From Chloroflexota bacterium (lineage in GTDB: Bacteria > Chloroflexota > Anaerolineae > Anaerolineales > Villigracilaceae): a stretch of DNA of 64,000 nt. Shown piece by piece: positions 54,819 through 63,712 of this stretch (position 1 is the stretch's first letter; each line of letters starts with the position of its first letter). Below the pieces are notes generated by a model. The model saw nothing but the letters and a program-made list of their open reading frames with translations, had not been told where the DNA came from and did no database searches. Position numbers and translations under genes: made by a program. The stretch is taken from NCBI GenBank assembly GCA_016234555.1, contig JACRBJ010000065.1, positions 62,001-126,000 of the forward strand, written 5' to 3'.

Positions 54819-57800
54819 ATGAGCAACGAAGACAACGACCGATTACGCCGAATTCTAAAATCGGAGGAGGATACGCAAGGGGTGTATAACCCTGAGCCTG
54901 TCGAGCCTTCTTCGCAAATCACCGACAAGTTTTACCGTCCCGCGCTGGACAAGGACAACATGCCCCTGCCGCGCCGCGTGAACGAGATCGATGTGGAAGG
55001 CACGCGGGTCACGCCCGCCGCCTATACGCCGACGCGCCGTCAACAGGCGCAGCCAACCCAGCCTCCAACACCGCCGGCTTCCATCCCCCGCTCACAGCCC
55101 AACGTCCAACGTTCAACATCAAACGTTAAGCGTTCAACCGCTCATCCTTTCAAGAACTGGGGCTGTTTCCTGCGCGGACTTATCTTCTCCGTATTCGTTG
55201 TCGTCATCATCGGTTTGATCGGCGGGTCTTATTTCGTCTACAAGTATTATCAAATCGCCAGCGACCTGCCCGACGTGAGCGACCTGAAGAACCTCGCCTC
55301 GAAATTCGAGACCACGCGCATTTTGGACCGCAACGGTCAGGTGCTTTACGAAGTCCTCGACCCCAACGCTGGACGCCGCACCTACATCCCGCTTTCGCAA
55401 ATCTCGCCTAACCTTGTCGCGGCGACCATCGCCACCGAAGACAAGGAATTCTACAACCACCCCGGCTTCGACCTTGCCGCCATCATCCGCGCCTTGTGGG
55501 AAAACTATCGCACCGACGGACAGGGCGGCGGCGCGTCCACCATCACGCAACAACTGGCGCGCGCGCTTTTGCTCACTCCGGAAGAACGCTCCCAGCGGAC
55601 CTACACCCGCAAGACGCGCGAGATCATCCTCGCGGCAGAGATCACCCGCCGCTACTCGAAGGACGAAATCCTCGAACTGTACCTGAACGAAATCTACTAC
55701 GGCAACCTCGCCTACGGAGTCGAAGCCGCCGCCGAGACCTACTTTGGCAAGTCTGCCAAAGACCTGACCCTGGGCGAAGCTGCCTTCCTCGCGGGTCTGC
55801 CGCAGTCGCCCGCCGTGTATGACATCTACACCAACCCGCAGGACACGCTCATACGCCAGCAGCAGGTTCTGGTGCTGATGTTCGAGATGAGCACGCAAAA
55901 CAACTGCATCACCGTCAGCAACAGCGAGACTCCTGTCTGCGCCGATCCGCTTGCCGCCACGCAAGCCGCGGACGAGATGAAGGTTTATTCCTTCCGTCCG
56001 CCCTCGTTCGATGCCAAATATCCGCATTGGGTGAATTTCGTCCGCTCCAAACTGGAGGAGCAGTACGACGCGCAGACCATTTATCGCTCCGGCTTTGTGG
56101 TGTACACCACCCTCGACCCGGTCATGCAGGATACCGCCCAGCAACTGGTCACGAACCAGGTGGCGGCGATGGTGGATAACAATACCAAGAATGGGGCTTT
56201 GGTTGCCATCCGCCCCGCGACGGGCGAAATCCTTGCGATGGTCGGCTCGCCCGATTTCAACAACGATGCCATTTCGGGACAGATCAACATGGCAAACAGT
56301 CCCACGCGTCAGCCTGGTTCCTCCATGAAGCCGTTTACCTACATCGCGGCTTTCGAGAAAGGCTGGACACCCGCGACCTGGATCTGGGACGTGCCGACTC
56401 AGTTCCCCGACGGCGCAAATCCGCCCTATGAGCCGCGCAACTACGACGGCAAATTCCACGGCGGACTGACCGTGCGGACCGCGCTTGCCAACTCGTTCAA
56501 CATCCCCGCGGTCAAGGCGCTGGAATTTGTCGGCATCTACGACGACCCGAACACCCCGCAAAAAGACGGCTTTATTGGGATCGCGGAAAGACTCGGCATC
56601 ACCTCACTGACCCGCAACGACTACGGACTCTCGCTCACGCTCGGCGGCGGTGACGTCAGCCTCATCGACATGACCTCCGCCTACGCCGTCATTGCCAACG
56701 AGGGGCGCAAGGTTCCGCCCGTCGCCATTCTCAAGATCACCGATTTTGCAGGCAACGTCATTTACGAGTATCAGCCGCAGGCGGGGGAACAGGTCATCCG
56801 CGCCGAACATGCTTATTTAATTTCATCCATCCTTTCGGACAACGAAGCGCGCGCCTTCACCTTTGGATACAACTCCCGCCTCAACCTGTCCTTCCCGGTT
56901 GCGGCAAAGACAGGAACCACCAACGACATCCGCGACAACTGGACTTTGGGTTACACCCCCGACCTCGTGACAGGTGTCTGGGTCGGCAACGCAGATTACA
57001 CCCCGATGGTCAGTTCGTCGGGATTGAGCGGTGCGGCTCCGATCTGGTCGCAGTTCATGGAGTTTGCCGTGCCGTATCTGACGAATGGCGCGCCGACTCC
57101 GTTCAACCGTCCGCCCGGAGTTGTGGACATGGTCGTCTGCCGCCTTTCGGGCACAATTCCTTCCAATTCATGCAACAGCCAATACACGGAAATTTTCGCC
57201 GCCGACCAACCCCCACTCCCGGCTGACAAGGACCTTGTTCGCAGAACCAAAATCGATCTGTGGACCGGCTATGAAGCTTCCAGCGCCTGCGAAGGTCCCA
57301 GCGAAGAGGTGAAGGTTCTAACCGTCACCGACAAGTGGGCGCGCGCCTGGCTGGGAACCGAGGACGGGCGAGCCTGGCTCGAAGATCGCAGTTTGCCGCG
57401 CAAGCCTTATTTCGCACCGGAACGCGCGTGTCAAGCCGGCGACCCACAGCCTGTCATTGGGCTTGAGCTGACGGACGGGCAGGTGATCACCGAGACCATG
57501 CTGGATATCAAAGGCTCAGCAACTGCGGATCAGGGATTTAGAAAGTGGGTGCTCGAATACGGTCAGGGCGCGGAACCGTCTTCGTGGAAGGTTCTTGCTG
57601 AAAGCGACAAACCTGTCAGGAACGGCCCCTTGTACGTGTGGGACCTGTCGAATGAGCCAAACGGAGTCGCTTCCCTGCGGTTGACGCTGGTTGGCGAAAA
57701 TGCACAAGTGGAAAAACTCGTCAGGCTTAACATTGACCTGTTTGAACTTGTTTTCCCCACGTTCCCGCCGACAGACACGCCCGCTCCCACCGAGACTCCC

Positions 57801-57878
57801 TTCCCGACGGAGGTTATTCCGACCGAGCCCCCCATCCCGACGGAAGTTCCAACCGAAGTCCCCACAGCACCTCCATAA
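54819..57878 (+). CDS. Class A penicillin-binding protein (PBP1A-like)
   Basis: ATEDKEFYNHPGFD...GGASTITQQLARALLL; transpeptidase SPTRQPGSSMKPFTY, SFN, KTGTTNDIRDNWTLGYTPDLVTGVWVG. Confidence 0.96.
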   Translation: MSNEDNDRLRRILKSEEDTQGVYNPEPVEPSSQITDKFYRPALDKDNMPLPRRVNEIDVEGTRVTPAAYTPTRRQQAQPTQPPTPPASIPRSQPNVQRSTSNVKRSTAHPFKNWGCFLRGLIFSVFVVVIIGLIGGSYFVYKYYQIASDLPDVSDLKNLASKFETTRILDRNGQVLYEVLDPNAGRRTYIPLSQISPNLVAATIATEDKEFYNHPGFDLAAIIRALWENYRTDGQGGGASTITQQLARALLLTPEERSQRTYTRKTREIILAAEITRRYSKDEILELYLNEIYYGNLAYGVEAAAETYFGKSAKDLTLGEAAFLAGLPQSPAVYDIYTNPQDTLIRQQQVLVLMFEMSTQNNCITVSNSETPVCADPLAATQAADEMKVYSFRPPSFDAKYPHWVNFVRSKLEEQYDAQTIYRSGFVVYTTLDPVMQDTAQQLVTNQVAAMVDNNTKNGALVAIRPATGEILAMVGSPDFNNDAISGQINMANSPTRQPGSSMKPFTYIAAFEKGWTPATWIWDVPTQFPDGANPPYEPRNYDGKFHGGLTVRTALANSFNIPAVKALEFVGIYDDPNTPQKDGFIGIAERLGITSLTRNDYGLSLTLGGGDVSLIDMTSAYAVIANEGRKVPPVAILKITDFAGNVIYEYQPQAGEQVIRAEHAYLISSILSDNEARAFTFGYNSRLNLSFPVAAKTGTTNDIRDNWTLGYTPDLVTGVWVGNADYTPMVSSSGLSGAAPIWSQFMEFAVPYLTNGAPTPFNRPPGVVDMVVCRLSGTIPSNSCNSQYTEIFAADQPPLPADKDLVRRTKIDLWTGYEASSACEGPSEEVKVLTVTDKWARAWLGTEDGRAWLEDRSLPRKPYFAPERACQAGDPQPVIGLELTDGQVITETMLDIKGSATADQGFRKWVLEYGQGAEPSSWKVLAESDKPVRNGPLYVWDLSNEPNGVASLRLTLVGENAQVEKLVRLNIDLFELVFPTFPPTDTPAPTETPFPTEVIPTEPPIPTEVPTEVPTAPP

Positions 57879-57882
57879 AAAG

Positions 57883-57915
57883 ATACAGCGCAGGAATAAC
57901 CTGCGCTGTATTCAT
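57883..57915 (+). terminator. Hairpin terminator after PBP1A gene
   Basis: ATACAGCGCAGG-aataa-CCTGCGCTGTAT. Confidence 0.75.
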
Positions 57916-57957
57916 AATTTTGCCTGCCCTCTTGAGCTTAATGTCGGCATTGAATTT

Positions 57958-58605
57958 TTAGTACTTAACGAGTGGCGGGATTGAACTCTCGACAGGGGTC
58001 GCCAGGATGAACAACCTGCCCCAGCTTGAGTTGCCGTTGTTTTCGATGCAGGTTTGCAGCGTGAGATGATAGTCACCGCGATAGACCTTGTTGAACAGTT
58101 CCTCGGCGCTCAATGAGGTTTTTGCATCGAGGTCCTTGAAGTAGCTGTAAGGGCTCAGCGGGTCCAGCGCCTGGTATCGCTGTATGCTTTTGACGATAAA
58201 GCTTTCAGTGCGCCCGTCGCCATACACCAGGGTGATTCGATAACCATGTTTGATGTCGGTGAAAAACCTGCCCGCGTGTGTGTTGTGAGCGAGCAGCCCC
58301 ACGTTGCCCACTTCCGCGGCAATGCTGAATTGGGTGGCGACGGAGTCCGCCGAGGAAACATAGGCGGCGTGCCCGGTGGGCTGCTGCACAATGGAAAGCG
58401 CCATCACATTGGACACGTACACGCCGCGCAGGGTTGCGCTGCCGTCCTTCAGGCTTTCGACGAATTTATCCAAAGTGGGGATGGCGCCGGGAGCGTCCTT
58501 TGCGTAAACCTGGGTGGGAAGCGCAAGGACCCAGGCGAGGATCAAAACCAATGCGCCTGCGAATATTCGATTTTTCAGTTGTGTGGATTGAAATCCGGAT
58601 GTCAT
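57958..58605 (-). CDS. Sortase-like protein
   Basis: Signal peptide; NVGLLAHNTHAGRFFTDI (His), YHLTLQTCIENNGNSSWGRLFI (Cys...Arg); RBS AAGGAG 7 nt before ATG at 58605. Confidence 0.78.
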   Translation of the reverse strand: MTSGFQSTQLKNRIFAGALVLILAWVLALPTQVYAKDAPGAIPTLDKFVESLKDGSATLRGVYVSNVMALSIVQQPTGHAAYVSSADSVATQFSIAAEVGNVGLLAHNTHAGRFFTDIKHGYRITLVYGDGRTESFIVKSIQRYQALDPLSPYSYFKDLDAKTSLSAEELFNKVYRGDYHLTLQTCIENNGNSSWGRLFILATPVESSIPPLVKY

Positions 58606-58664
58606 GACAAACTCCTTCTTGAGCATCCAGATCCTTGGGCGCACGTGACGCTTGAAAACCTGAT

Positions 58665-58768
58665 GGCTCGTTTTCGGCAGCCGGGCGATCATTTCCGTGT
58701 AAACGGTTTTAGATCCGCGGCTTTGCGTCCCTGCCTTTCGGCAGGTTTGCTTTTATCGGTACGATTTT
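58665..58768 (-). ncRNA. c-di-GMP-I (GEMM) riboswitch, proximal copy
   Basis: Minus strand GCAAACCTGCCGAAAGGCAGGGACGCAAAGCCGCGGATCTAAAACCG...ATGATCGCCCGGCTGCCG; GGGACGCAAAGCC is diagnostic. Confidence 0.92.
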
Positions 58769-58827
58769 TTAGTAAGGTTCAAGAAAAACGGGTCGGTTGC
58801 CCGTACCCGCGAAAATAAACAATAATT

Positions 58828-58927
58828 GATCTTCGGCGGTCTGGCAGCCCTGGTTGGTTCACAACTTTAGACCCATGACTTTGCGTCCCTGCTTTTCAAC
58901 AGGTTTGCGATTTATCGGATGTTTTCA
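58828..58927 (-). ncRNA. c-di-GMP-I (GEMM) riboswitch, distal copy
   Basis: Minus strand CGCAAACCTGTTGAAAAGCAGGGACGCAAAGTCATGGGTCTAAAG...AGGGCTGCCAGACCGCCG. Confidence 0.9.
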
Positions 58928-59143
58928 TTTTGGAGTCTAGCACAGGTTGGCGATTACACGCTTTTCAATTCAGAAATGGCACCTTTTAGTCCTGTAAGGT
59001 AGGTCGGGCGTTTTTCCCCGCCCCACCCGTGATTAAGCTATTGGATGAAAATCGTGTGTCATATTCGAACCGTGTTTCGCCATTCAGACTTCCAACGATG
59101 ATGATATGATTAAGGCAAGAAGCTGAAAGTTGCAGGATAATTA

Positions 59144-59992
59144 ATGAGCGCGCAACCCCTTTTGCTTGATTCGCTAACCTCCCGCTGGAAAAGATACAAA
59201 ACCGAGTTGAAGAACTGCCGCGACGAGTTTTCAGAGGAGGCGGTTCACGACTTCCGCGTGGCGGCGCGCCGCCTGCTGGCTTCGCTCGACCTGTTGCAAG
59301 CCATCATCCACGGAGCCAAAACCAAAAAGATACGCCGCATCCTGAAAGACCAGTTGGACAATCTCGATGAATTGCGCGATGCCCAGGTGATGCTTGCCGA
59401 TATTGCGGAGAATATCCAGAAAAATCCGTCCCTCAAACCGTTCGAGGAATATTTGCAGCGCAGGGAAAAGAAGTTGATGCGCGCCGCCCGCAGGGGGATC
59501 AAGTCCTTGAAAATCGGGGAACTTGCGAAACGGATGCGGAAGCTGGAGGAAGCCGTCGGTGAATCCCAACCCGATGGTCTGGACCCGCTTCCCGCTGTCG
59601 ATGAATCCTATGCGAGAGTCATCCAACGCTACGGGAAGGTTGATCCCGCCCAGTCAGCCACCATCCACCGCTTGAGAATCGCCTTCAAGAAATTCCGCTA
59701 CATGGTTGAATCCATCCATCCCACGCTCAAGGGTTTCCCCGAAGATACCCTGAAACGAATGCACGATTACCAGACCTCGATGGGTGAAATTCAGGACATG
59801 GAGGCGGCTTTGCAGGAACTCGCCGAATTCGAAAAGACCGCGCCTAAGGGGTACGACCCCGAACCCGTCCGCGCGTATTACAGGGAGCAACATGCCCTTG
59901 CCATCTCGCGTTATCTCGAAGACAGGGGCGAAATCACCGCCTTCTGGCGCGCCGCGCCAGACCAACCGTTTCCGAAGGAGAACCAGCCATGA
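59144..59992 (+). CDS. CHAD domain protein
   Basis: EEAVHDFRVAARRLLASLDLLQ...LRDAQVML...IHRLRIAFKKFRYMVES. Confidence 0.93.
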   Translation: MSAQPLLLDSLTSRWKRYKTELKNCRDEFSEEAVHDFRVAARRLLASLDLLQAIIHGAKTKKIRRILKDQLDNLDELRDAQVMLADIAENIQKNPSLKPFEEYLQRREKKLMRAARRGIKSLKIGELAKRMRKLEEAVGESQPDGLDPLPAVDESYARVIQRYGKVDPAQSATIHRLRIAFKKFRYMVESIHPTLKGFPEDTLKRMHDYQTSMGEIQDMEAALQELAEFEKTAPKGYDPEPVRAYYREQHALAISRYLEDRGEITAFWRAAPDQPFPKENQP

Positions 59993-60483
59993 ACTTATAT
60001 CTTATCCGCCACGCCATTGCCGTCGAGGAATACGAAGACGACAGCCAGCGCCCGCTGACCGACAAGGGCAAAAAGAAAATGCGCCAGATTGCAAAGGGCT
60101 TGCGTGCCCTCGGCGTGGAGTTCGATTTGATCCTATCCAGCCCCTACGTCCGCGCCGTGGAGACTGCCGAAATTTTGGCGGATGTTCTCAAGGTAAAGAA
60201 GGATGTACAATTTAGCGAGAACCTCGTCCCGTCAGGCGGTCCTGAAGCGTTGATTGCGGAACTAAACGAGAAATATAAAGCGGACAGCATTGCCCTTGTG
60301 GGACACGAACCGTTTCTCTCTGCATTGATCGGTCTGCTGGTTGCGGACAATGCCAACGCCGACATTACCCTCAAGAAGGGTGGCGTGTGCAGTCTCTCCG
60401 CCGACGACCTGCATCACACCCGCAAGGCAAGCATGGACTGGTTGCTCACGCCCGGCATTTTGGTTGGGATTAGTGAGAAATAG
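59989..60483 (+). CDS. sixA: SixA-like phosphohistidine phosphatase
   Basis: MNLYLIRHAIAVEEYEDDSQRPLTDKGKKKMRQIAKGL...ILSSPYVRAVETAEIL. Confidence 0.93.
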   Translation: MNLYLIRHAIAVEEYEDDSQRPLTDKGKKKMRQIAKGLRALGVEFDLILSSPYVRAVETAEILADVLKVKKDVQFSENLVPSGGPEALIAELNEKYKADSIALVGHEPFLSALIGLLVADNANADITLKKGGVCSLSADDLHHTRKASMDWLLTPGILVGISEK

Positions 60484-60502
60484 AAACGGAGAAATAGAAA
60501 CG

Positions 60503-60560
60503 GAGTCCAACGACTCCTGTCGTTGATATCAAAAGTCAGGAGACTTTTGAGTCCGATTTC
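60503..60560. repeat. Dispersed bipartite hairpin element
   Basis: GAGTCCAACGACTCCTGTCGTTGA / TCAAAAGTCAGGAGACTTTTGAGTCC. Confidence 0.7.
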
Positions 60561-60577
60561 GAGAAGGAAGAAATTTA

Positions 60578-62683
60578 ATGGCAGAACAGAAAACGCCCCC
60601 AACCGAGAGCATCGACCTCACCTCACCCTCCCTTTACTTCAACCGCGAGCTGAGTCTGCTCGAATTCCAGCGCCGCGTGCTGGAGGAAGCCTGGGACGAA
60701 GCCAATCCCCTGCTGGAGCGGGTCAAATTTCTTTCCATCTTCGGCTCGAACATGGACGAGTTCTTTATGGTGCGCGTTTCGGGCATCCGCAAGATGGCGG
60801 AAGCACGCATCATGGAAATTTCACCGGACGGCATGGTCCCGCCTGATGAACTCGCCGCCATCCGCAAGCTGTCGCAGGAGTTGATGGTCGAAGCGCAGAA
60901 ATGTTACCAGCGCAAACTTTTGCCGCAACTTGAAAAAGCGGACATCCACATCATCGACTATCACAAGTTGAACAAATCCCAAAAGGAACGGGTGGACACC
61001 TATTTCAGAGACGTCATCTATCCCGTGCTGACGCCGCTCGCGCTCGATCCTGGTCATCCCTTCCCGCACATCTCCAACCTGAGTTTGAACCTCGCCATCG
61101 TCATCCACGATAAAAAGGGAAACGAAAAATTTGCGCGCCTGAAAGTGCCAGATACTTTGCCGCGCCTTTTGCCGATCAAGCGCTCGTCGGGCGGAGTCCG
61201 CAAGGATGGCTCGATTCCGCGCCAGCATTATTTTGTCTGGCTGGAGCAGGTGATCGCCGCCAACCTCGAAGGACTGTTCCCCGGCATGCAGGTGACCTCG
61301 GCGCATCCCTTCCGCATCGTCCGCGACGCCGACATCGAGATTCAGGAACTCGAAGCCGATGACCTGCTGGAGACCATGCAGCAAAACATCCGCAAGCGCA
61401 GGTTTGGCTCGGTGGTGCAGGTGGCGGTGTACGAATCCATGCCACAGAACATCCGTGAACTGCTCGTGGACAATCTCGAAGTCTCCTCCAACGATGTGTA
61501 CGTCCTGGATAGCCCGTTGGGGCTGAGCAGTCTCTGGCAGTTGTACAGCAGTGTGGAGCGTCACGACTTGAAGGATGTCCCCTACAAGCCGCGCCTTCCG
61601 AAACAGTTGAAACATGCAACCACGGCGGCGGATATTTTCGATACCATCCGCGGCGGAAATATTTTGATTCACCATCCCTACGATTCCTTCAACCCCGTCG
61701 TGGACTTCCTCAACGCCGCGGCGCGTGATCCGCAGGTGCTTGCCATCAAACAGACTTTGTATCGCGTCGGCTCGAATGCGCCCGTGGTCGAAGCCCTGCT
61801 CGAAGCGGCGGAGCGCGGCAAGCAGGTGGCGGTGCTGGTGGAGTTGAAAGCCCGCTTCGATGAAGAGTCGAATATCGGCTGGGCGCGCGCGCTGGAAGAA
61901 GTGGGTGTGCATGTGGTGTATGGATTGGTCGGCTTGAAGACCCATTGCAAGGTGACGATGGTCGTCCGCCAAGAAGGTGAAGGCATCCGCCGCTACCTGC
62001 ATATGGCAACAGGGAATTACAACGCGCTGACTTCCCGCATCTACGAAGACATCGGTCTCTTCACCTGTGACGAAAACATGGGCGCGGATGCCACCGACCT
62101 TTTCAACTATCTGACGGGGTATTCCACCAAGCAGGAATTCCGCAAGTTACTGGTTGCCCCCGTCAGCCTGCGCAGAAAACTGGAAAAGATGATCCAGCGC
62201 GAGATCGAACACGCCGGGCAAGGGCGCAAAGCCCGCCTGATCTTCAAGGTCAATTCGCTGGTCGATCCCGAAATGATTCGGCTGCTCTATCAGGCGTCAC
62301 AGGCTGGGGTACAAGTGGATTTGCTTGTGCGCGGCATGTGCTGTCTGCGTCCCGGCATCAAGGGCGTGAGCGAAAACATCCGCGTCATCAGCATCGTCGG
62401 ACGGTACCTCGAACATAGCCGCGTCTTCTACTTCCAGAACGACGGCAGGGAGGAAATCTACCTCGGCAGCGCCGACCTCATGCAGCGCAACCTCAACCGC
62501 CGCGTCGAGGTGGTCTTCCCCGTCGAGAGCAAGACCCACATCCGCCACTTGCGTGACCGCGTTTTGGAGACCTACCTGAAGGATAATGCCAGCGCACGCA
62601 TCTTGCAGGCAGACGGAACCTACACCCGCTTGAAGCCCGAAGGCAAGGATGTGGTGGACGTTCAGGAAAAGTTCATGGGGTGA
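60578..62683 (+). CDS. ppk1: Polyphosphate kinase 1
   Basis: [19 protein letters not shown]...[15 protein letters not shown]...[42 protein letters not shown] (seen as [11 protein letters not shown]...). Confidence 0.97.
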   Translation: [701 protein letters not shown]

Positions 62684-62703
62684 ATGGGGAATCGGCGAAT
62701 GAG

Positions 62704-62757
62704 CTAATCATCGGACAATATAAAAGGCTTTGGATATTTTCTCCAAAGCCTTTGAGT
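62704..62757. repeat. Terminator-like hairpin repeat, copy 1
   Basis: AAAAGGCTTTGGatattttCTCCAAAGCCTTT; about 50-bp similarity to 63633-63690. Confidence 0.8.
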
Positions 62758-62811
62758 TTCCAGGTATTCTTACTGCCGCGCATCGATGGCTGCGCGTTGT
62801 AATGTACGGTA

Positions 62812-63606
62812 TTATGGCGGGAAATTACCATCAAGGATTTCCCCGAAAGCGTCGAAGGGAAAATATACCCAAACCGCCTTACCTGTAATATTTTCGCGGG
62901 GCACAAATCCCCAATTATGTGAATCAGAAGAATCGGGACGGTTGTCACCTAAAACAAAATACTGCCCTGTGGGGATTTCCCATTCCCCAGAGTAAGGCGC
63001 TTTTTTAGAAATATAGGGTTCGTTAATGGGCGTCCCATTGATTGAAACCTGACCTTGATCAATTGAAACCACCTCGCCAGGAAGACCGATAACACGTTTC
63101 AGCATGCCTTGTTTTGGGTCTATTGGGAACTTGAATAAAACAATGTCGCCGCGTTGCGGGGTATTCTGCTGATATGCCAGTTTATCAACCAAAATATAAC
63201 TTTCGCCGGGCAGGGTTTCTGCCATTGAATAGCCGTCATTCCGAACCCTGGCGGTTGAAGTATTTATAAGAAAGCTGAGCGGTAAGGGAAGGACCAGCCA
63301 AACCACAGCCACTAATGCCAGTGAAATCAGCCAGTGTTGTCGTCTGAGGCGAAAGGTAAGGAAGAAATAGATCAAACAAGTCAAGCCAATAATAAACAAA
63401 ATGGCAATATTTGTCGGGGAAAGCATTTGTGCGGAAGAAAAAACGTAAGCGATTATGGAACCAGAAATAAGGTTATAAATACCAAGAAACGCAAAAATAC
63501 GACGAGCACAGTGACTACACAACCTGAAAACCAGGATGGTTTTGGCGGATTTTGAACAACTGGGGGTGAATTGGATACTGTCATTTTGGTAGAAGCCTTT
63601 TGACAT
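62812..63606 (-). CDS. lepB: Signal peptidase I
   Basis: DGYSMAETLPGESYILVDKLAYQQNTPQRGDIVLFK...MLKRVIGLPGEVV...YFVLGDNRPDSSDSHNWG. Confidence 0.93.
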   Translation of the reverse strand: MSKGFYQNDSIQFTPSCSKSAKTILVFRLCSHCARRIFAFLGIYNLISGSIIAYVFSSAQMLSPTNIAILFIIGLTCLIYFFLTFRLRRQHWLISLALVAVVWLVLPLPLSFLINTSTARVRNDGYSMAETLPGESYILVDKLAYQQNTPQRGDIVLFKFPIDPKQGMLKRVIGLPGEVVSIDQGQVSINGTPINEPYISKKAPYSGEWEIPTGQYFVLGDNRPDSSDSHNWGFVPRENITGKAVWVYFPFDAFGEILDGNFPP

Positions 63607-63632
63607 TGAGGATGTCCGCATTATATCCGCTA

Positions 63633-63690
63633 ATGAACCGATCACTGCACAATTTAAAAGGCTTTGGACAATTTCTCCAAAGCCTTTTAA
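63633..63690. repeat. Terminator-like hairpin repeat, copy 2
   Basis: AAAAGGCTTTGGacaattTCTCCAAAGCCTTTT. Confidence 0.8.
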
Positions 63691-63712
63691 ATTGCTGAAG
63701 ACAAAAATGAGG

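Noticed and set aside
58606-58692. Upstream Met starts for the sortase-like ORF (MIARLPKTSHQ..., MLKKEFVM...)
   Set aside because: They lie in or next to the proximal c-di-GMP aptamer; the ATG at 58605 has a strong RBS and a proper signal peptide follows.
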